Assembly (NCBI GenBank): GCA_013416455.1
Contig: JACCES010000002.1
Span: 366,564-430,563 of the forward strand
Reading direction: 5' to 3'
Length of the DNA stretch: 64,000 nucleotides
Origin: Alcaligenaceae bacterium
Lineage (GTDB): Bacteria; Pseudomonadota; Gammaproteobacteria; Burkholderiales; Burkholderiaceae_B
The stretch's first letter is position 1. Each line of letters opens with the position of its first letter. The notes beneath the pieces were generated by a model. That model searched no databases. It was not told where the DNA came from and saw nothing but the letters and a program-made list of their open reading frames with translations. The translations under genes and the position numbers were made by a program. This document shows, piece by piece, positions 51,597 to 61,866 of the stretch.

Positions 51597-53678
51597 TTAC
51601 CACTGGTAGCGGACCTGCAGGTCGACCGTCCTGCCGCCGCCGTAGTAGCAATAGAAGTCGCAGCCGGCCACGTAGGTCTTGTCGGTAAGATTGCGGGCGT
51701 TCAGCTGCAGTGACCACTCGCGGTTGACTTCATAATGCATCATCAGATCGATCAGGGTGTGGCTGGGGATGCGCTCGCCGGGATAATAGCGCTCGTCTTC
51801 GGTCGACCCGCTGTAGCGCGCGCCGGCCGCCACCGTCAGCGGGTTGCTGTTCGGCAGGCTGAAGCGATGGCTGACCCAGAGACTGGCCTGATGCCTGGGA
51901 ATCAGCGGAGTGCGGACGGTCTGGTCGGCTGTGATGTCCTGGCGCGAATCATTGTGGGTATAGGAAACCTTGAGCGCGGTATTGGCGGTCAGGTTGAAAT
52001 CGCCCTGCAGTTCCACGCCCTTGTTGCTGCGTTTGCCGCTTTGCGTTTGGATGTTGGATGCGTCCGAAATCAGCGCGTTTTTCTCTTCGACATCGAAATA
52101 GGCCAGTGTCAATGTGCCGTCGAGCCAGGAGGGCTCCAGCTTGACCCCGATTTCCGTCTGCCTCGCCTCGTAGGGCTGATACGTGTTGCCATAGCCATCG
52201 ACACCGGCAACGGGCTTGAACGATTCCGAATAGCTGATGTAGGGAGAGACGCCATAGTCGCTGATGTACATGGCGCCGACGTTGATGCTGTTGTGGTTGA
52301 CGTTGTAGCTGGTGTCGCCGCCGCCGATGTTGCCGCTGCTCTTGGCGCGGTCATGGCGGATGCCGGCATTGAAGTTCCAGCGCTGACCCACGCGTAGCTG
52401 AGCCGAGGCATACACCCCCAGCTGCCGGGTGTCCAGATCGTAGGGCGTGGCATCCAGCGGGAATGGCGCGCCGTACACGGGCGCGAACATGTCCAGATTC
52501 GGCGCCCAGCCAAAGCCGTTGTTCCGGCCGGAGGTGTCCGATTTCAGGTAATCGAAGCCGATGGTGGGCAGAAGCTCGACGTTGTCGCTCAGGCGCAGCT
52601 TGCCGCTCACACGGTTGTCGATGTAGTGGTTCGTGGTGTTGCCGTCCGTGTAGGTATAGCCGCGCAGCAGTTCGCGGTTGCCGTCGGAGCCGTAGGCGAA
52701 CACATTGCGCTGGTCGATGTCCAGCCGCGAGAACTTGTAGTTCTGCGTGAAGGTCCAGTCATCGGAAAACTCATGGCTGAACAGCCAGCCCGCGCTGAGC
52801 TGCGTGCGCTTGAGCCGGTCGAAGCCGGGTTCGCCGGCATTCAGGCGCCGGTCTATCAAACCATAGGGCGTGTCGATGATGGTGCCGTAGGCGGGCAGGA
52901 AGCCATTGGTCGGGCGGCCATCTTCGTGCTGGAAGCTGCTCAGCAGCGTCAGCGATGTGCGCGGGCTGAATTCGAAAGTCACGCTGGGAGCCAGGTAATA
53001 GCTCTTCATGTCCGTGTGATGTTGCATGCCGTCCTCGCGGCGCGCCTGCGCCACGATGCGGTAATAGGCCGTACCGTTCTCGTTGGCCACGCCGTTGTAG
53101 TCGAAGCCCAGACCCAGGCGGCCGCGATGGCCGGCCTCCGCCTGCATCAGCAGGGCTTCTTCCTTGTGGGGGCGCTTTGTCACCAGATTGACCACGCCGC
53201 CCGCCTCGGAGGCGCCGAACACCAGGGAATTCGGCCCCTTGAGCACTTCCACGGATTCGACGCCGAAGAGCTCGGGCTTCCAGACGAAATAGCCATTGGG
53301 CGTGGTGGGCGTGCCATCCAGCGAGATGGACGCGTCGAAGCCGCGGATCTTGAACCACTCCACCTTGTTGTCCGCGCCAAACGGTTCGCTGAGGATCCCG
53401 GCCTGGTAATGCAGGGCCTGATCCAGCTTGCGGGCTCCCTGTGCGTCGATGTCCTCGCGCTTCAGCACGGCGCTGGAATTCGGAGCGTAGAAATCCAGGC
53501 TTTGCAGGTCGCCGACGGTTCCGACGACCGTCACCGTGTCCAGGGTCTGGACCGAGGCGGGCGCCTGCGCCGTCGACGCCGAATCCGCTTCCTGCGCCCG
53601 GCTTGGCGCCGCGAGGATCACGCCGCTGGTCAACGCCAGAACCGCCCAGGCCATGGGTTGAGAGGTCGTTTCCCGCAT
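51597..53678 (-). CDS. TonB-dependent ferric-siderophore receptor
   Basis: A 693-residue outer-membrane receptor. The signal peptide ends near APSRAQ (about 29). A TonB box-like LDTVTVVGTV follows, then the plug with DALHYQAGI-like ALHYQAGILSEPFG, VEWFKIRGFDASISLDG, VESVEVLKGPNSLVFGASEAGGVVNLVTKRP, and a 22-strand barrel ending in aromatic W. The final GCDFYCYYGGGRTVDLQVRYQW is typical of siderophore receptors of the FhuE/FpvA group. AGGAA precedes the ATG at 53678. A Fur box lies 109 bp upstream. It is probably co-transcribed with the downstream MFS gene. Confidence 0.93.
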   Translation of the reverse strand: MRETTSQPMAWAVLALTSGVILAAPSRAQEADSASTAQAPASVQTLDTVTVVGTVGDLQSLDFYAPNSSAVLKREDIDAQGARKLDQALHYQAGILSEPFGADNKVEWFKIRGFDASISLDGTPTTPNGYFVWKPELFGVESVEVLKGPNSLVFGASEAGGVVNLVTKRPHKEEALLMQAEAGHRGRLGLGFDYNGVANENGTAYYRIVAQARREDGMQHHTDMKSYYLAPSVTFEFSPRTSLTLLSSFQHEDGRPTNGFLPAYGTIIDTPYGLIDRRLNAGEPGFDRLKRTQLSAGWLFSHEFSDDWTFTQNYKFSRLDIDQRNVFAYGSDGNRELLRGYTYTDGNTTNHYIDNRVSGKLRLSDNVELLPTIGFDYLKSDTSGRNNGFGWAPNLDMFAPVYGAPFPLDATPYDLDTRQLGVYASAQLRVGQRWNFNAGIRHDRAKSSGNIGGGDTSYNVNHNSINVGAMYISDYGVSPYISYSESFKPVAGVDGYGNTYQPYEARQTEIGVKLEPSWLDGTLTLAYFDVEEKNALISDASNIQTQSGKRSNKGVELQGDFNLTANTALKVSYTHNDSRQDITADQTVRTPLIPRHQASLWVSHRFSLPNSNPLTVAAGARYSGSTEDERYYPGERIPSHTLIDLMMHYEVNREWSLQLNARNLTDKTYVAGCDFYCYYGGGRTVDLQVRYQW

Positions 53679-53786
53679 GTTTTTTTCCTGATTGAGAAGA
53701 GTGAGAAGGCTGGTGGGCCCAAGCCTCGTCATTCGGACGGAAGCGTCCTGGCGTCCATGGGGTGGAGGCTTGGGATTTTATACAAT

Positions 53787-53801
53787 TGAGAATGGTTCTC
53801 G
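53787..53801 (-). promoter_or_regulatory. Fur box upstream of the siderophore receptor
   Basis: TGAGAAT-G-GTTCTCG fits the 7-1-7 Fur inverted repeat and sits within TATACAATTGAGAATGGTTC, an AT-rich stretch resembling a promoter. It lies upstream of the TonB receptor and MFS pair, so both should be induced under iron limitation. Confidence 0.72.
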
Positions 53802-54022
53802 AATGTATTCCATTTATTGAATGGGTGCAAGAATTGCCGCAGCCGGCTTCCCGGTCCTGCGGTTCACGACTGCCCCCCGCGAGATCCGGTCGGACGGAGC
53901 AGGCCTCGTCCTGCGCGGTCTGGCTGGCCGCCGGGGGCCGGGCGCCCGATGCCTATGTGGCGTCCCAGGGGACGGCGCTGGGCCGGGCGGGGCTATATCA
54001 ATGCCGTGGACAGGCGCCCCCG

Positions 54023-54283
54023 CTATCCGAGCCCTGTGCCGGCCTTGACTGCATCCTCATGCAGCGACTCGTTGAGCTGATCCACCACGATCGCCCAGGC
54101 CGCATCTTCCTTGATCTGCTCGGTCAGGAACTGGCGCTGGGCATCGTTCCAGTACCGCGCGTCCGCCAGCATGACGCCGGCCGACAGTTGATGGGTCTTG
54201 ATGAACTGTGCAATTGCCGCCTCATCGGCATCGAGGCCGAGCTGAAGAAATAAATTGGTCATGCGCGGGGTCGACGGGTTCAT
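54023..54283 (-). CDS. DUF2789 family small protein
   Basis: An 86-residue protein. The pattern MTNLFLQLGLDADEAAIAQFI, LSAGVMLADARYWNDAQRQFL and EQIKEDAAWAIVVDQLNESL matches DUF2789, an all-helical cytoplasmic family with no assigned function. AGGAGA lies 6 bases upstream of the chosen ATG. The gene ends 345 bp from the TonB receptor start; the 220 bp between its end and the Fur box hold nothing recognisable. It is divergent from the lipoprotein gene. Confidence 0.82.
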   Translation of the reverse strand: MNPSTPRMTNLFLQLGLDADEAAIAQFIKTHQLSAGVMLADARYWNDAQRQFLTEQIKEDAAWAIVVDQLNESLHEDAVKAGTGLG

Positions 54284-54531
54284 GTTCGTTCTCCTGAGCC
54301 GGATTGATGGGAAACCAGACAGCCGGGCTTCCCCTGCAGATTGTGTACCACACCCGATCATCTCGCGCCGTCTCCTTCCACCGGGCCGAGTTGCCGGCCG
54401 GGCGGCTTCCAGCGTGCGGTCCCAGACACAGCGGGTACACTACCCAGCACTGCGGGCTTTGTTCAGGCCTGTAGCACATGTGCCTGGTTTCGCCTTTTTT
54501 GCAAGATATACAAGAACGATAGGAGCAAGCA

Positions 54532-55221
54532 ATGAGCAACAAAAATCGGCTGTGGGATATTCTTCTGTCCCTTTCCATGGCGGCTCTTGTGGCTGGCTGC
54601 GCCACATCGCCTGCTCCGAAAGACTCCGGCTTTCTGCCCGACTACTCGCGCCTGGAACAAAAGTCCGTCTCCGGAGAAGGAAGCCGGCTGGCCTACGTGA
54701 ATCCGGAATTCACGGCCGCCCGCTATAACGCGATAAAGCTTGATCCGGTCGTGTATTACCCCGAGCCTCAGGCCACCGCCGACGTCTCGATGGATGTATT
54801 GACTCAGATCCGTAACGAGATGGACCAATCGCTGCGCAGGAAGCTGGGGGAAAAGGTCAAGATGGTCGACCATGCCGGGCCGGGCGTGGCCCATGTGCGC
54901 GTTGCAATCACGGCTATCGGGGCTGAAACACGCAACCTGAAGGTCTATCAATTCATCCCTGTCGCCCTGGCCGTGACAGGGGCCAAGGCCGTGGCCCAAG
55001 GGGGCCTGCCGCGCGACGCCACAATCGCGATCGAAACGCATGTCTCCGACAGTGTGTCGGGCGAGCTGCTGTACGCCGCTGTGCGCGGAGGGACCGGCGA
55101 GCGCGTGGTCGACGCGGCACAAGGGCAGGGCGGCGTTCAACTGGCCAGCCTGCAGCCCCTGCTCGACGAGTGGGGCACAGCCGCGGCCAACGCCGTCCAG
55201 AACTACGTCAAAGGAAAATGA
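54532..55221 (+). CDS. DUF3313 family lipoprotein
   Basis: A 229-residue secreted lipoprotein. The lipobox LVAGC places the acylated cysteine at residue 23. The mature part begins ATSPAPKDSGFLPDYSRL, the DUF3313 opening, and ends with a DLLDEWGTAAANAV-like helix. With S/A after the cysteine it should be sorted to the outer membrane. AGGAGC lies 6 bases upstream of the ATG. Function is unknown; homologues are common single-copy lipoproteins in proteobacteria. Confidence 0.87.
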   Translation: MSNKNRLWDILLSLSMAALVAGCATSPAPKDSGFLPDYSRLEQKSVSGEGSRLAYVNPEFTAARYNAIKLDPVVYYPEPQATADVSMDVLTQIRNEMDQSLRRKLGEKVKMVDHAGPGVAHVRVAITAIGAETRNLKVYQFIPVALAVTGAKAVAQGGLPRDATIAIETHVSDSVSGELLYAAVRGGTGERVVDAAQGQGGVQLASLQPLLDEWGTAAANAVQNYVKGK

Positions 55222-55577
55222 ACCGAAGGGCCGTAAGGGGCCACGGGCCGTTCATGCAAGGTGCCTTTGGTGTGAACAGGCGAGTTGGCTCTTGGGGGCT
55301 GGCGTCATTCAGCCAAACCAGGAAGCGTGCCATTTCAGCATCCAGGCGCTCGGCCGGTGGCGATTCACAGGGGCCAGCGCGCCGATTGCCAGATATATTC
55401 ACCGGGTTTCATGCGGTGATTGTGGGGCGTTTCCGCCGCGACGTCAATTTTGGATACGGGCGGTGGGGGTACTAAAATCACTCGATAGTCTTCAACATAA
55501 AGGCGTTGATACTCGCCATCAAGATATCGCGGCGCTTTCTGGTTTTCATCCCGAGGCGCCGATCTTTCAGCTCGCGG
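55222..55577. other. Intergenic stretch without a recognised gene
   Basis: No frame here has both a plausible ribosome site and a recognisable protein. A GC-rich GGGCCGT/ACGGGCC pairing just after the lipoprotein stop (about 55228-55250) could form a weak hairpin, but no T-run follows. The last ~100 bp run into the 3' end of the convergent cardiolipin synthase gene. Confidence 0.5.
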
Positions 55578-56987
<1,410 letters not shown>

Positions 56988-57109
56988 GGCGATACCCTTG
57001 TTTTCAGCACCGGTGGATTTTCCGGCGAAATTATCACATGGTGGCGTGTCATGAACGGCCGCGCTCCGGGCCGTGGATCGCCGTCACGACCGTGGCCATG
57101 ATCAGGTCT

Positions 57110-57871
57110 TCATTCGGACGTTCCGGCGGCGCGCATCAGGGTTCGGTATGCGTTGCGGGACGCGAAGACGACGCCCGCGACGATCACAAGCAGCCCAGTG
57201 AATAGAAGAACGTCATGCCGCCAGCCAGAGTGCTTCAAGCCAGTGCCGATCAAGGCCAGATGCTTTCCTGTATGCCCCAGGTACACCTCGACGATAAGGG
57301 CGGGCGACATGGCCATGATTCCAGCCATAAACTGCGGAAACCGTATGCCGGCGGCGCCCAGGGAATAGTTGATCAGGGTCTGATTCAGCGGAGCGAGCCG
57401 GAGCAGCAGCTGTAATTTGAAGTTTCCGCCGCCGGCCGCCCGCTGGATCATGGCGGACATCCTGCCTGTTCCCAGTTTCCGTTGGATCGGCTCGCGCAGG
57501 AGCCGGTATGCAAGCCCGTATTGCAAGGCCGCCGCCAGGAAATTGGCCAAAAGTATGACGGCAATGCCCCACCCTAGCCCGAAAAGAACGCCGGCGGCGA
57601 CGCCAAACACGGATTCCGGCAGGAAAAGAGATATTGCGACCACGACCAGAACGGCAAACATCAGCATGCCTGTCAGCCCGAACCCGGTGATCCATGATTC
57701 AAGCGACTCAATGTGGCCCGCCAGTTCGTGCCCGGAAAAACCGGCAACGGCGGCGACCAGGATCAGCGCGCCGGCCACGATCAACGCCGGCCGCATCCAG
57801 ACATGCATATGCCAGGCGTCAATACGACTTCGGACAGAGACTCCGGCCCTTGTTTTCATGTAAGCGATCAC
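57110..57871 (-). CDS. TVP38/TMEM64 (DedA-related) membrane protein
   Basis: A 253-residue protein with five or six helices. The family core is visible as FGVAAGVLFGLGWGIAVILLANFLAAALQYGLAYRLLREPI (about 89-129) and LLRLAPLNQTLINYSLGAAGIRFPQFMAG (about 155-184). DedA/TVP38 proteins act as lipid scramblases or flippases; proximity to cardiolipin synthase fits a membrane-lipid role. The first Met is weakly supported; Met5 is an alternative. Confidence 0.9.
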   Translation of the reverse strand: MIAYMKTRAGVSVRSRIDAWHMHVWMRPALIVAGALILVAAVAGFSGHELAGHIESLESWITGFGLTGMLMFAVLVVVAISLFLPESVFGVAAGVLFGLGWGIAVILLANFLAAALQYGLAYRLLREPIQRKLGTGRMSAMIQRAAGGGNFKLQLLLRLAPLNQTLINYSLGAAGIRFPQFMAGIMAMSPALIVEVYLGHTGKHLALIGTGLKHSGWRHDVLLFTGLLVIVAGVVFASRNAYRTLMRAAGTSE

Positions 57872-58083
57872 TTTGGCATCGTTGTCAGGCGACAGCTATG
57901 GGGGTGAGCGTAACACGAAGGGCGCGCGGTTCTTGCGCCGCCGCTTTTCCGGTGTCCCAGGCAGCGTGATCGCGGTGCCAGCTGACGCGCGCCGCCACAA
58001 AAAATGGCATCATCGTCAATTCGCGGCACCAGGGCGGATTGCGACTGCGCAACCGCGGCCTTACCCCTCAACCGAAAAGGAAA

Positions 58084-58803
58084 ATGCACATGACCTCCCC
58101 CAAAGACGCAGAGAACTTCAAGGCGCTGGCTGGCGTGACCACCGCTACACTGACGACCATTCTGCTCAAGAAGGGCCTGCGCAACGTCTGGATTCGCGGG
58201 GCGTTTCCGATCACCCCCGCCGCCCAGGGCAAGCGCATCGTCGGGCGGGCCTTCACCGTGCGCTTCGTGCCCGCCCGCGAGGATCTGGCGACCCCGGAAT
58301 CCTGGAGTTCCCCGAAATCCACCCGTGCCGCGATCGAACAGATGCCGGCCGGTTGCATTGCCGTAGTCGATGCGAACGGAGTCAAGGATGCCGGCTTCTG
58401 GGGTGACATCCTGTGCGCGCGCATGGCCAGGCGTGGTGTCGCCGCGCTGGTGAGCGACGGTGCGGTGCGCGATCTGGCCGGGGTGCTGTCCACGGGCCTG
58501 GCGGTATGGGCCAGCGGCGCCGCCGCGCCGCCGTCCGTGGCCGGGTTGACTTTCGTGGACTGGCAACAACCCGTGGGCTGCGGTGGTGTGGCCGTCTTTC
58601 CCGATGACGTCATCGTCGCCGATCAGGACGGCGCCGTTCTGATTCCCGCCAGCCTCGTTGATGAGGTGGTCGGGCTGGCCGTCGAGCAGGAGCGCATGGA
58701 GGGCTGGATCATGGACGAGGTGCACGGTGGCGCTGCGCTGCCTGGCCTGTACCCGCTCAACGCCGAGAACAAAGCCCGCTATGAGGCCAGCAAGAAGTCT
58801 TGA
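58084..58803 (+). CDS. RraA-family protein (HMG/CHA aldolase-like)
   Basis: A 239-residue protein. RraA/aldolase-superfamily blocks are VTTATLTTILLKKGLRNVWIRG, GRAFTVRFVPAREDL, CIAVVDANGVKDAGFWGDILCARMARRGV and SDGAVRDLAGV, the last containing the substrate-binding Arg and metal-binding Asp. A C-terminal helix (MEGWIMDEVHGGAALPGLYPLN) extends beyond E. coli RraA. Members are either RNase E regulators or, more often, class II pyruvate aldolases for 4-hydroxy-4-methyl-2-oxoglutarate-type acids. AAGG precedes ATG 58084; ATG 58090 is equally possible. Confidence 0.88.
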   Translation: MHMTSPKDAENFKALAGVTTATLTTILLKKGLRNVWIRGAFPITPAAQGKRIVGRAFTVRFVPAREDLATPESWSSPKSTRAAIEQMPAGCIAVVDANGVKDAGFWGDILCARMARRGVAALVSDGAVRDLAGVLSTGLAVWASGAAAPPSVAGLTFVDWQQPVGCGGVAVFPDDVIVADQDGAVLIPASLVDEVVGLAVEQERMEGWIMDEVHGGAALPGLYPLNAENKARYEASKKS

Positions 58804-58940
58804 GGACCGCCGATCCGACCTCAGCAAGACACCGGCCCCACCCGGCATGCGTAATGCGCCGCAAATCTTTCAGCGCGGCAAAGGCCTTCGTGGGCAGCGG
58901 ACTGACAGGGGGCACGCCGCGCCTTCAGTCAGACACGGGC

Positions 58941-59486
58941 CTATGCTGCGCGGCTCAGCTTCACCGCCGGGAAATCCACCGGCACGGCGAAAGCGATATT
59001 GATGTAGTTCGTGAACAGATTCAGGGCGACATGCGCGAGTATCTCGACGATTTCCTCATCGCTGAAACCCGCGTCACGTACTGCCTGCACGTCGGCATCA
59101 TTTACCTGACCACGTGCCTCGACCAGTTTCAGGGCGAATCGCAGCGCGGCGGCGGTCTTGGGGTCGGACGATCCGCCGGCCTGTGCGGCTGAAAGCTCCT
59201 CGGGCGTGGCGCCGGCCTTGCGGCCCAGTACGGTGTGCGCAGCCAGGCAGTATTCGCAAGCATTGCGGTCGGCCACGGCCACGGCGATCTGTTCGCCGAG
59301 CTTGGCGTCGATGATGCCTCCACCGAGAGCGCCGAACGAGCCCCACATGCTCTTGAGCGCTGCTGTGGAATTCGCAACGGCTTTGAACATGGCGGGCGTT
59401 GCGCCGAAAGCGCCGTGGATCTGCGTCAGCAATGCCTGGCGCTCGCCGGAGGCATCGCTGGTTTCGATAAGAGGGACTCGGGACAT
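58941..59486 (-). CDS. AhpD/carboxymuconolactone decarboxylase-family protein
   Basis: A 181-residue helical protein. The motif DRNACEYCLAAHTVLGRKAG carries the CxxC-x3-H redox centre, and EQIAVAVA supplies the conserved glutamate. AAGGAG is 7 bases before the ATG. It is divergent from an AraC-type regulator with only 96 bp between the starts, an arrangement common for AhpD-like peroxidases induced by their regulator. It is likely a disulfide-reducing or peroxide-removing protein. Confidence 0.9.
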   Translation of the reverse strand: MSRVPLIETSDASGERQALLTQIHGAFGATPAMFKAVANSTAALKSMWGSFGALGGGIIDAKLGEQIAVAVADRNACEYCLAAHTVLGRKAGATPEELSAAQAGGSSDPKTAAALRFALKLVEARGQVNDADVQAVRDAGFSDEEIVEILAHVALNLFTNYINIAFAVPVDFPAVKLSRAA

Positions 59487-59582
59487 GGCGGTACTCCTTG
59501 AAGTGGATGAATGCCGTACACAGGAACTGCGCACAGAGGAAATAGTAGGTAGAATTTATGGACTTACGGTGATTATTCGTCC

Positions 59583-60548
59583 ATGAAAATTATCCAAGAG
59601 TCCATATCTCGGGCAGAAACCCCTGCGCCATCGATAGACCGGCTATCCGCGGTGCTGGATCGGTTTCGCGTACAGGCCGCACTGTTCCACACGGGAAGGC
59701 TGTGCGGAAACCGTGCCTTCGAGGCGCTGCCCGGCCGTGCTTTCATGCATGTGCTGCGTCGGGGCGAAATGGAAGTCCGGCACCTGCCCGGCGAGACCGA
59801 TGTAACGAACCTGCACTTGGCCGGGCCCACACTGCTCCTCTATCCCAGGCCGCTGCACCATGTCTTCGTGAATCCCCCCCAAGATGGCACGGACTTCACC
59901 TGCGCAACGCTGGACTTCGATGGCGGCGAACGCAATCCCATCGTGCAGTCCTTGCCTTCGGTCATTCATGTGCCTTTGGATGCGGTAGACGGCCTACGGC
60001 CCGCCCTGGACCTGCTGTTCGCGGAAGCCGACCATGTGCGCTGCGGTTCGCGTTTGCTCGCCAACAGGCTATTCGAGGTGGTGCTGATTCAATTGCTTCG
60101 CTGGATCGTCGATCATCCTGCGGAGGTTGGTGTGGCCAGCGGCTTGATCATGGGGCTGTCCGACCCGCGCTTGGCCAAGTCGTTGGTGGCGTTGCATCAC
60201 GCACCGCACGAAGACTGGCCGCTGGAACGCATGGCGGCGATTGCCGGTATGTCGCGCAGTGCTTTCGCCGCCGCCTTCAAGGCTGCGACGGGCACTACGC
60301 CAGCCTCCTATCTGACCGATTGGCGGCTGACCTTGGCGACGTCGATGATGCGGACAGGGCGGCCTGTGAAGTTGATCGCGGCAGAACTCGGCTTCGCAGG
60401 CTCGGCCTCCCTGTCCAAGGCATTTCGGCAGCGCATGGGAGTATCGCCGCGCGAGTGGCTGGCGGAAGGTAAGCGCCCGACGATGGGTTCAATCGCTTGG
60501 CGCGGTTCGTTGTCCGATGGCAAAAGCTATGGAAGGTGCCGAAAGTAG
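59583..60548 (+). CDS. AraC-family transcriptional regulator
   Basis: A 321-residue regulator. An N-terminal cupin-like domain (about 20-200) carries FHTGRLCGNRAFEAL and LHHVFVNPP. A double HTH follows, with MAAIAGMSRSAFAAAFKAATGTTPASYLTDWRL and VKLIAAELGFAGSASLSKAFRQRMGVSPREW (about 215-300). It belongs to the group with AraC_binding_2-like domains that often sits divergent to AhpD-like or oxidoreductase genes, as here. The last ~20 codons extend past the usual end and overlap the decayed RES gene on the other strand, hinting that its 3' end was reshaped by that insertion. Confidence 0.88.
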   Translation: MKIIQESISRAETPAPSIDRLSAVLDRFRVQAALFHTGRLCGNRAFEALPGRAFMHVLRRGEMEVRHLPGETDVTNLHLAGPTLLLYPRPLHHVFVNPPQDGTDFTCATLDFDGGERNPIVQSLPSVIHVPLDAVDGLRPALDLLFAEADHVRCGSRLLANRLFEVVLIQLLRWIVDHPAEVGVASGLIMGLSDPRLAKSLVALHHAPHEDWPLERMAAIAGMSRSAFAAAFKAATGTTPASYLTDWRLTLATSMMRTGRPVKLIAAELGFAGSASLSKAFRQRMGVSPREWLAEGKRPTMGSIAWRGSLSDGKSYGRCRK

Positions 60549-60763
60549 GTTTCGCGTACGCTGCTCGCCGCCTGATCGACGTCGAAGGCCGGCAAGCCGG
60601 GACGCAGCAGTGTGTCCATGTCGCGGCGGAACCCGACCTTGGTCAACCGGGCACCTTGGCGTGCCGCGCCCGTGCCGGACAGCGGCGTGCCGGCATAGAC
60701 GGGCGTAATGACGCGATAGTAGGCTTCCTCTTCGGCTTTGCCGAGGGTAATGGCTGGGATCAT
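60527..60763 (-). pseudogene. Decayed RES-domain toxin gene
   Basis: Only 78 codons remain. The start YYRVITPVYAGTPLSGTGAA followed by RQGAR matches the N-terminal RES toxin block, where a GGRFN element normally follows; here it reads GARLT. The rest of the ~150-200-residue NAD+-degrading domain is missing or scrambled. The start overlaps the antitoxin stop as ATGA, the standard order for antitoxin-toxin pairs of this type. The product should be inactive. Confidence 0.65.
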
Positions 60764-61131
60764 CCTGCGGCGCCGCCCGCGAGCGACTCCAGATAGGCGA
60801 TGACCGCGTCGGCCCGCCCCTCTTGAATGAGGGTATCCGCTGTCTTATAGCCGAAGGCGCGTAGCGGCTCGTTGCGAAGCAGGAACGCCGCCCGTTTTTC
60901 GTCGCCGGTCATCTCGACGGCGACGGTCAGTACCCTGACCATGTCCTGCAGATACTTCTGCAACTGAGGCGCCTGGGGCCTTGCAGTCGGGGTATTGCGG
61001 TGCACGTGCGCACGCTCGGCCAGTTCCTGGACCTGGAAGCCGAAGAACTCCCCGATTCGGGCCGGGGACAGATACGGCGTATCCGGCTCGCGGAACTGCT
61101 CAGCAAAGGGTCGTTGCAGTACGGTGCTCAT
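60760..61131 (-). CDS. Xre/MbcA/ParS-type antitoxin
   Basis: A 123-residue protein. A central HTH-like region (ARIGEFFGFQVQELAERAHVHRNT) is followed by the DUF2384 toxin-binding domain ending LRAFGYKTADTLIQEGRADAVIAYLESL. In intact systems such antitoxins occlude the RES toxin active site and repress their own operon. The ATG at 61131 has GGAG 8 bases upstream. The toxin partner downstream is degraded, leaving an orphan antitoxin. Three phased repeats lie at its promoter. Confidence 0.85.
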   Translation of the reverse strand: MSTVLQRPFAEQFREPDTPYLSPARIGEFFGFQVQELAERAHVHRNTPTARPQAPQLQKYLQDMVRVLTVAVEMTGDEKRAAFLLRNEPLRAFGYKTADTLIQEGRADAVIAYLESLAGGAAG

Positions 61132-61143
61132 AGCACATACTCC

Positions 61144-61176
61144 ATGCAATTTATATGCACTTATTTTGCACTATTA
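61144..61176. repeat. Three phased 11-bp direct repeats at the antitoxin promoter
   Basis: ATGCAATTTAT (61144), ATGCACTTATT (61155) and TTGCACTATTA (61166) follow one another without gaps, with a TGCA core every 11 bp. They lie 13-45 bp before the Xre antitoxin start. The helical phasing suggests side-by-side binding of the antitoxin for autorepression. Confidence 0.65.
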
Positions 61177-61428
61177 TCGCTCTCGATACAACCGAGCCAT
61201 CTAAGGCCGAACGACACCTCGCGGCGCATTTTTGTGAGAAAGCAAGCACCGCGCCAGAGAAACCGGTCACGTCGCAAATCGTATTGTTGCCTGACGCACG
61301 AACGCGACTGCGATGAGATGCGAGGCACCGGGCCGTTCTGGCCCATACCTCGGAGATTTCTCATGGCTACCCATCCCATCCACCACAACCCGCACGGGCA
61401 CGATTCGTTCACCACGCCGACCGCGCTC

Positions 61429-61815
61429 ATGCTCGACACCCGGCTGGACCATGGCGTAGCGGAATAGCTGATTGAGCCAGCCCCGAACCTTTTCGGCGGT
61501 GGTGAAGGCCTTGCGGCGCAGTACGTCGAGAAGGCGCGGGTTGTCCACGTCGAAGATGGACATCTGGCCCAAGCAGGGCAGCACATCCTTGGGAAAGATA
61601 CGGTCGATCTGCGACAGCGTGCTCTGGCGACCGCTCTTCAGGCTCAGCGCCTTGAAGTCCCTCCAGCTCTTGAACACGGCAGCAAAGGTGTTCGACGGCG
61701 CCGCCAGCGCCGCCGCCTTGGTTTGCAGGCGATGAATACGCGGGTCGATGCCCTGGGCGATCTGCGCACGCAGATCATCACGCCGCTCGCGTGCCTGCTT
61801 GAGAGAAAGGTCATT
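61429..61815 (-). pseudogene. Remnant of a P4-type tyrosine integrase
   Basis: The minus-strand segment LSLKQARERRDDLRAQIAQG, DPRIH, TFAAVFKSWRDFKALSLKSG and WLNQLFRYAMVQPGVEH matches the middle of P4/IntS-family integrases: the end of the DUF4102 arm domain and the core-binding domain. The N-terminal ~70 residues are replaced by a tRNA-Gly terminator. After GVEH the frame is lost, and the catalytic domain with its R-H-R-Y residues is absent. It cannot catalyse recombination. Confidence 0.8.
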
Positions 61816-61827
61816 CCCGCCACACGC

Positions 61828-61859
61828 AAAAAAGCCCAAACCGGAGTTTGGGCTTTTTC
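61828..61859 (-). terminator. Strong intrinsic terminator of the tRNA-Gly type
   Basis: AAAAGCCCAAAC-CGGA-GTTTGGGCTTTT forms a perfect stem flanked by A-runs and T-runs, so it can work in both directions. It lies 7 bp beyond the tRNA-Gly 3' fragment on the minus strand, as expected for the terminator that follows a tRNA gene. Confidence 0.85.
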
Positions 61860-61866
61860 TGGAATC

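Noticed and set aside
61161..61586. A minus-strand frame overlapping the integrase remnant, possibly a separate small gene
   Set aside because: It is a frame-shifted continuation of the broken integrase region, without a ribosome site or recognisable family.
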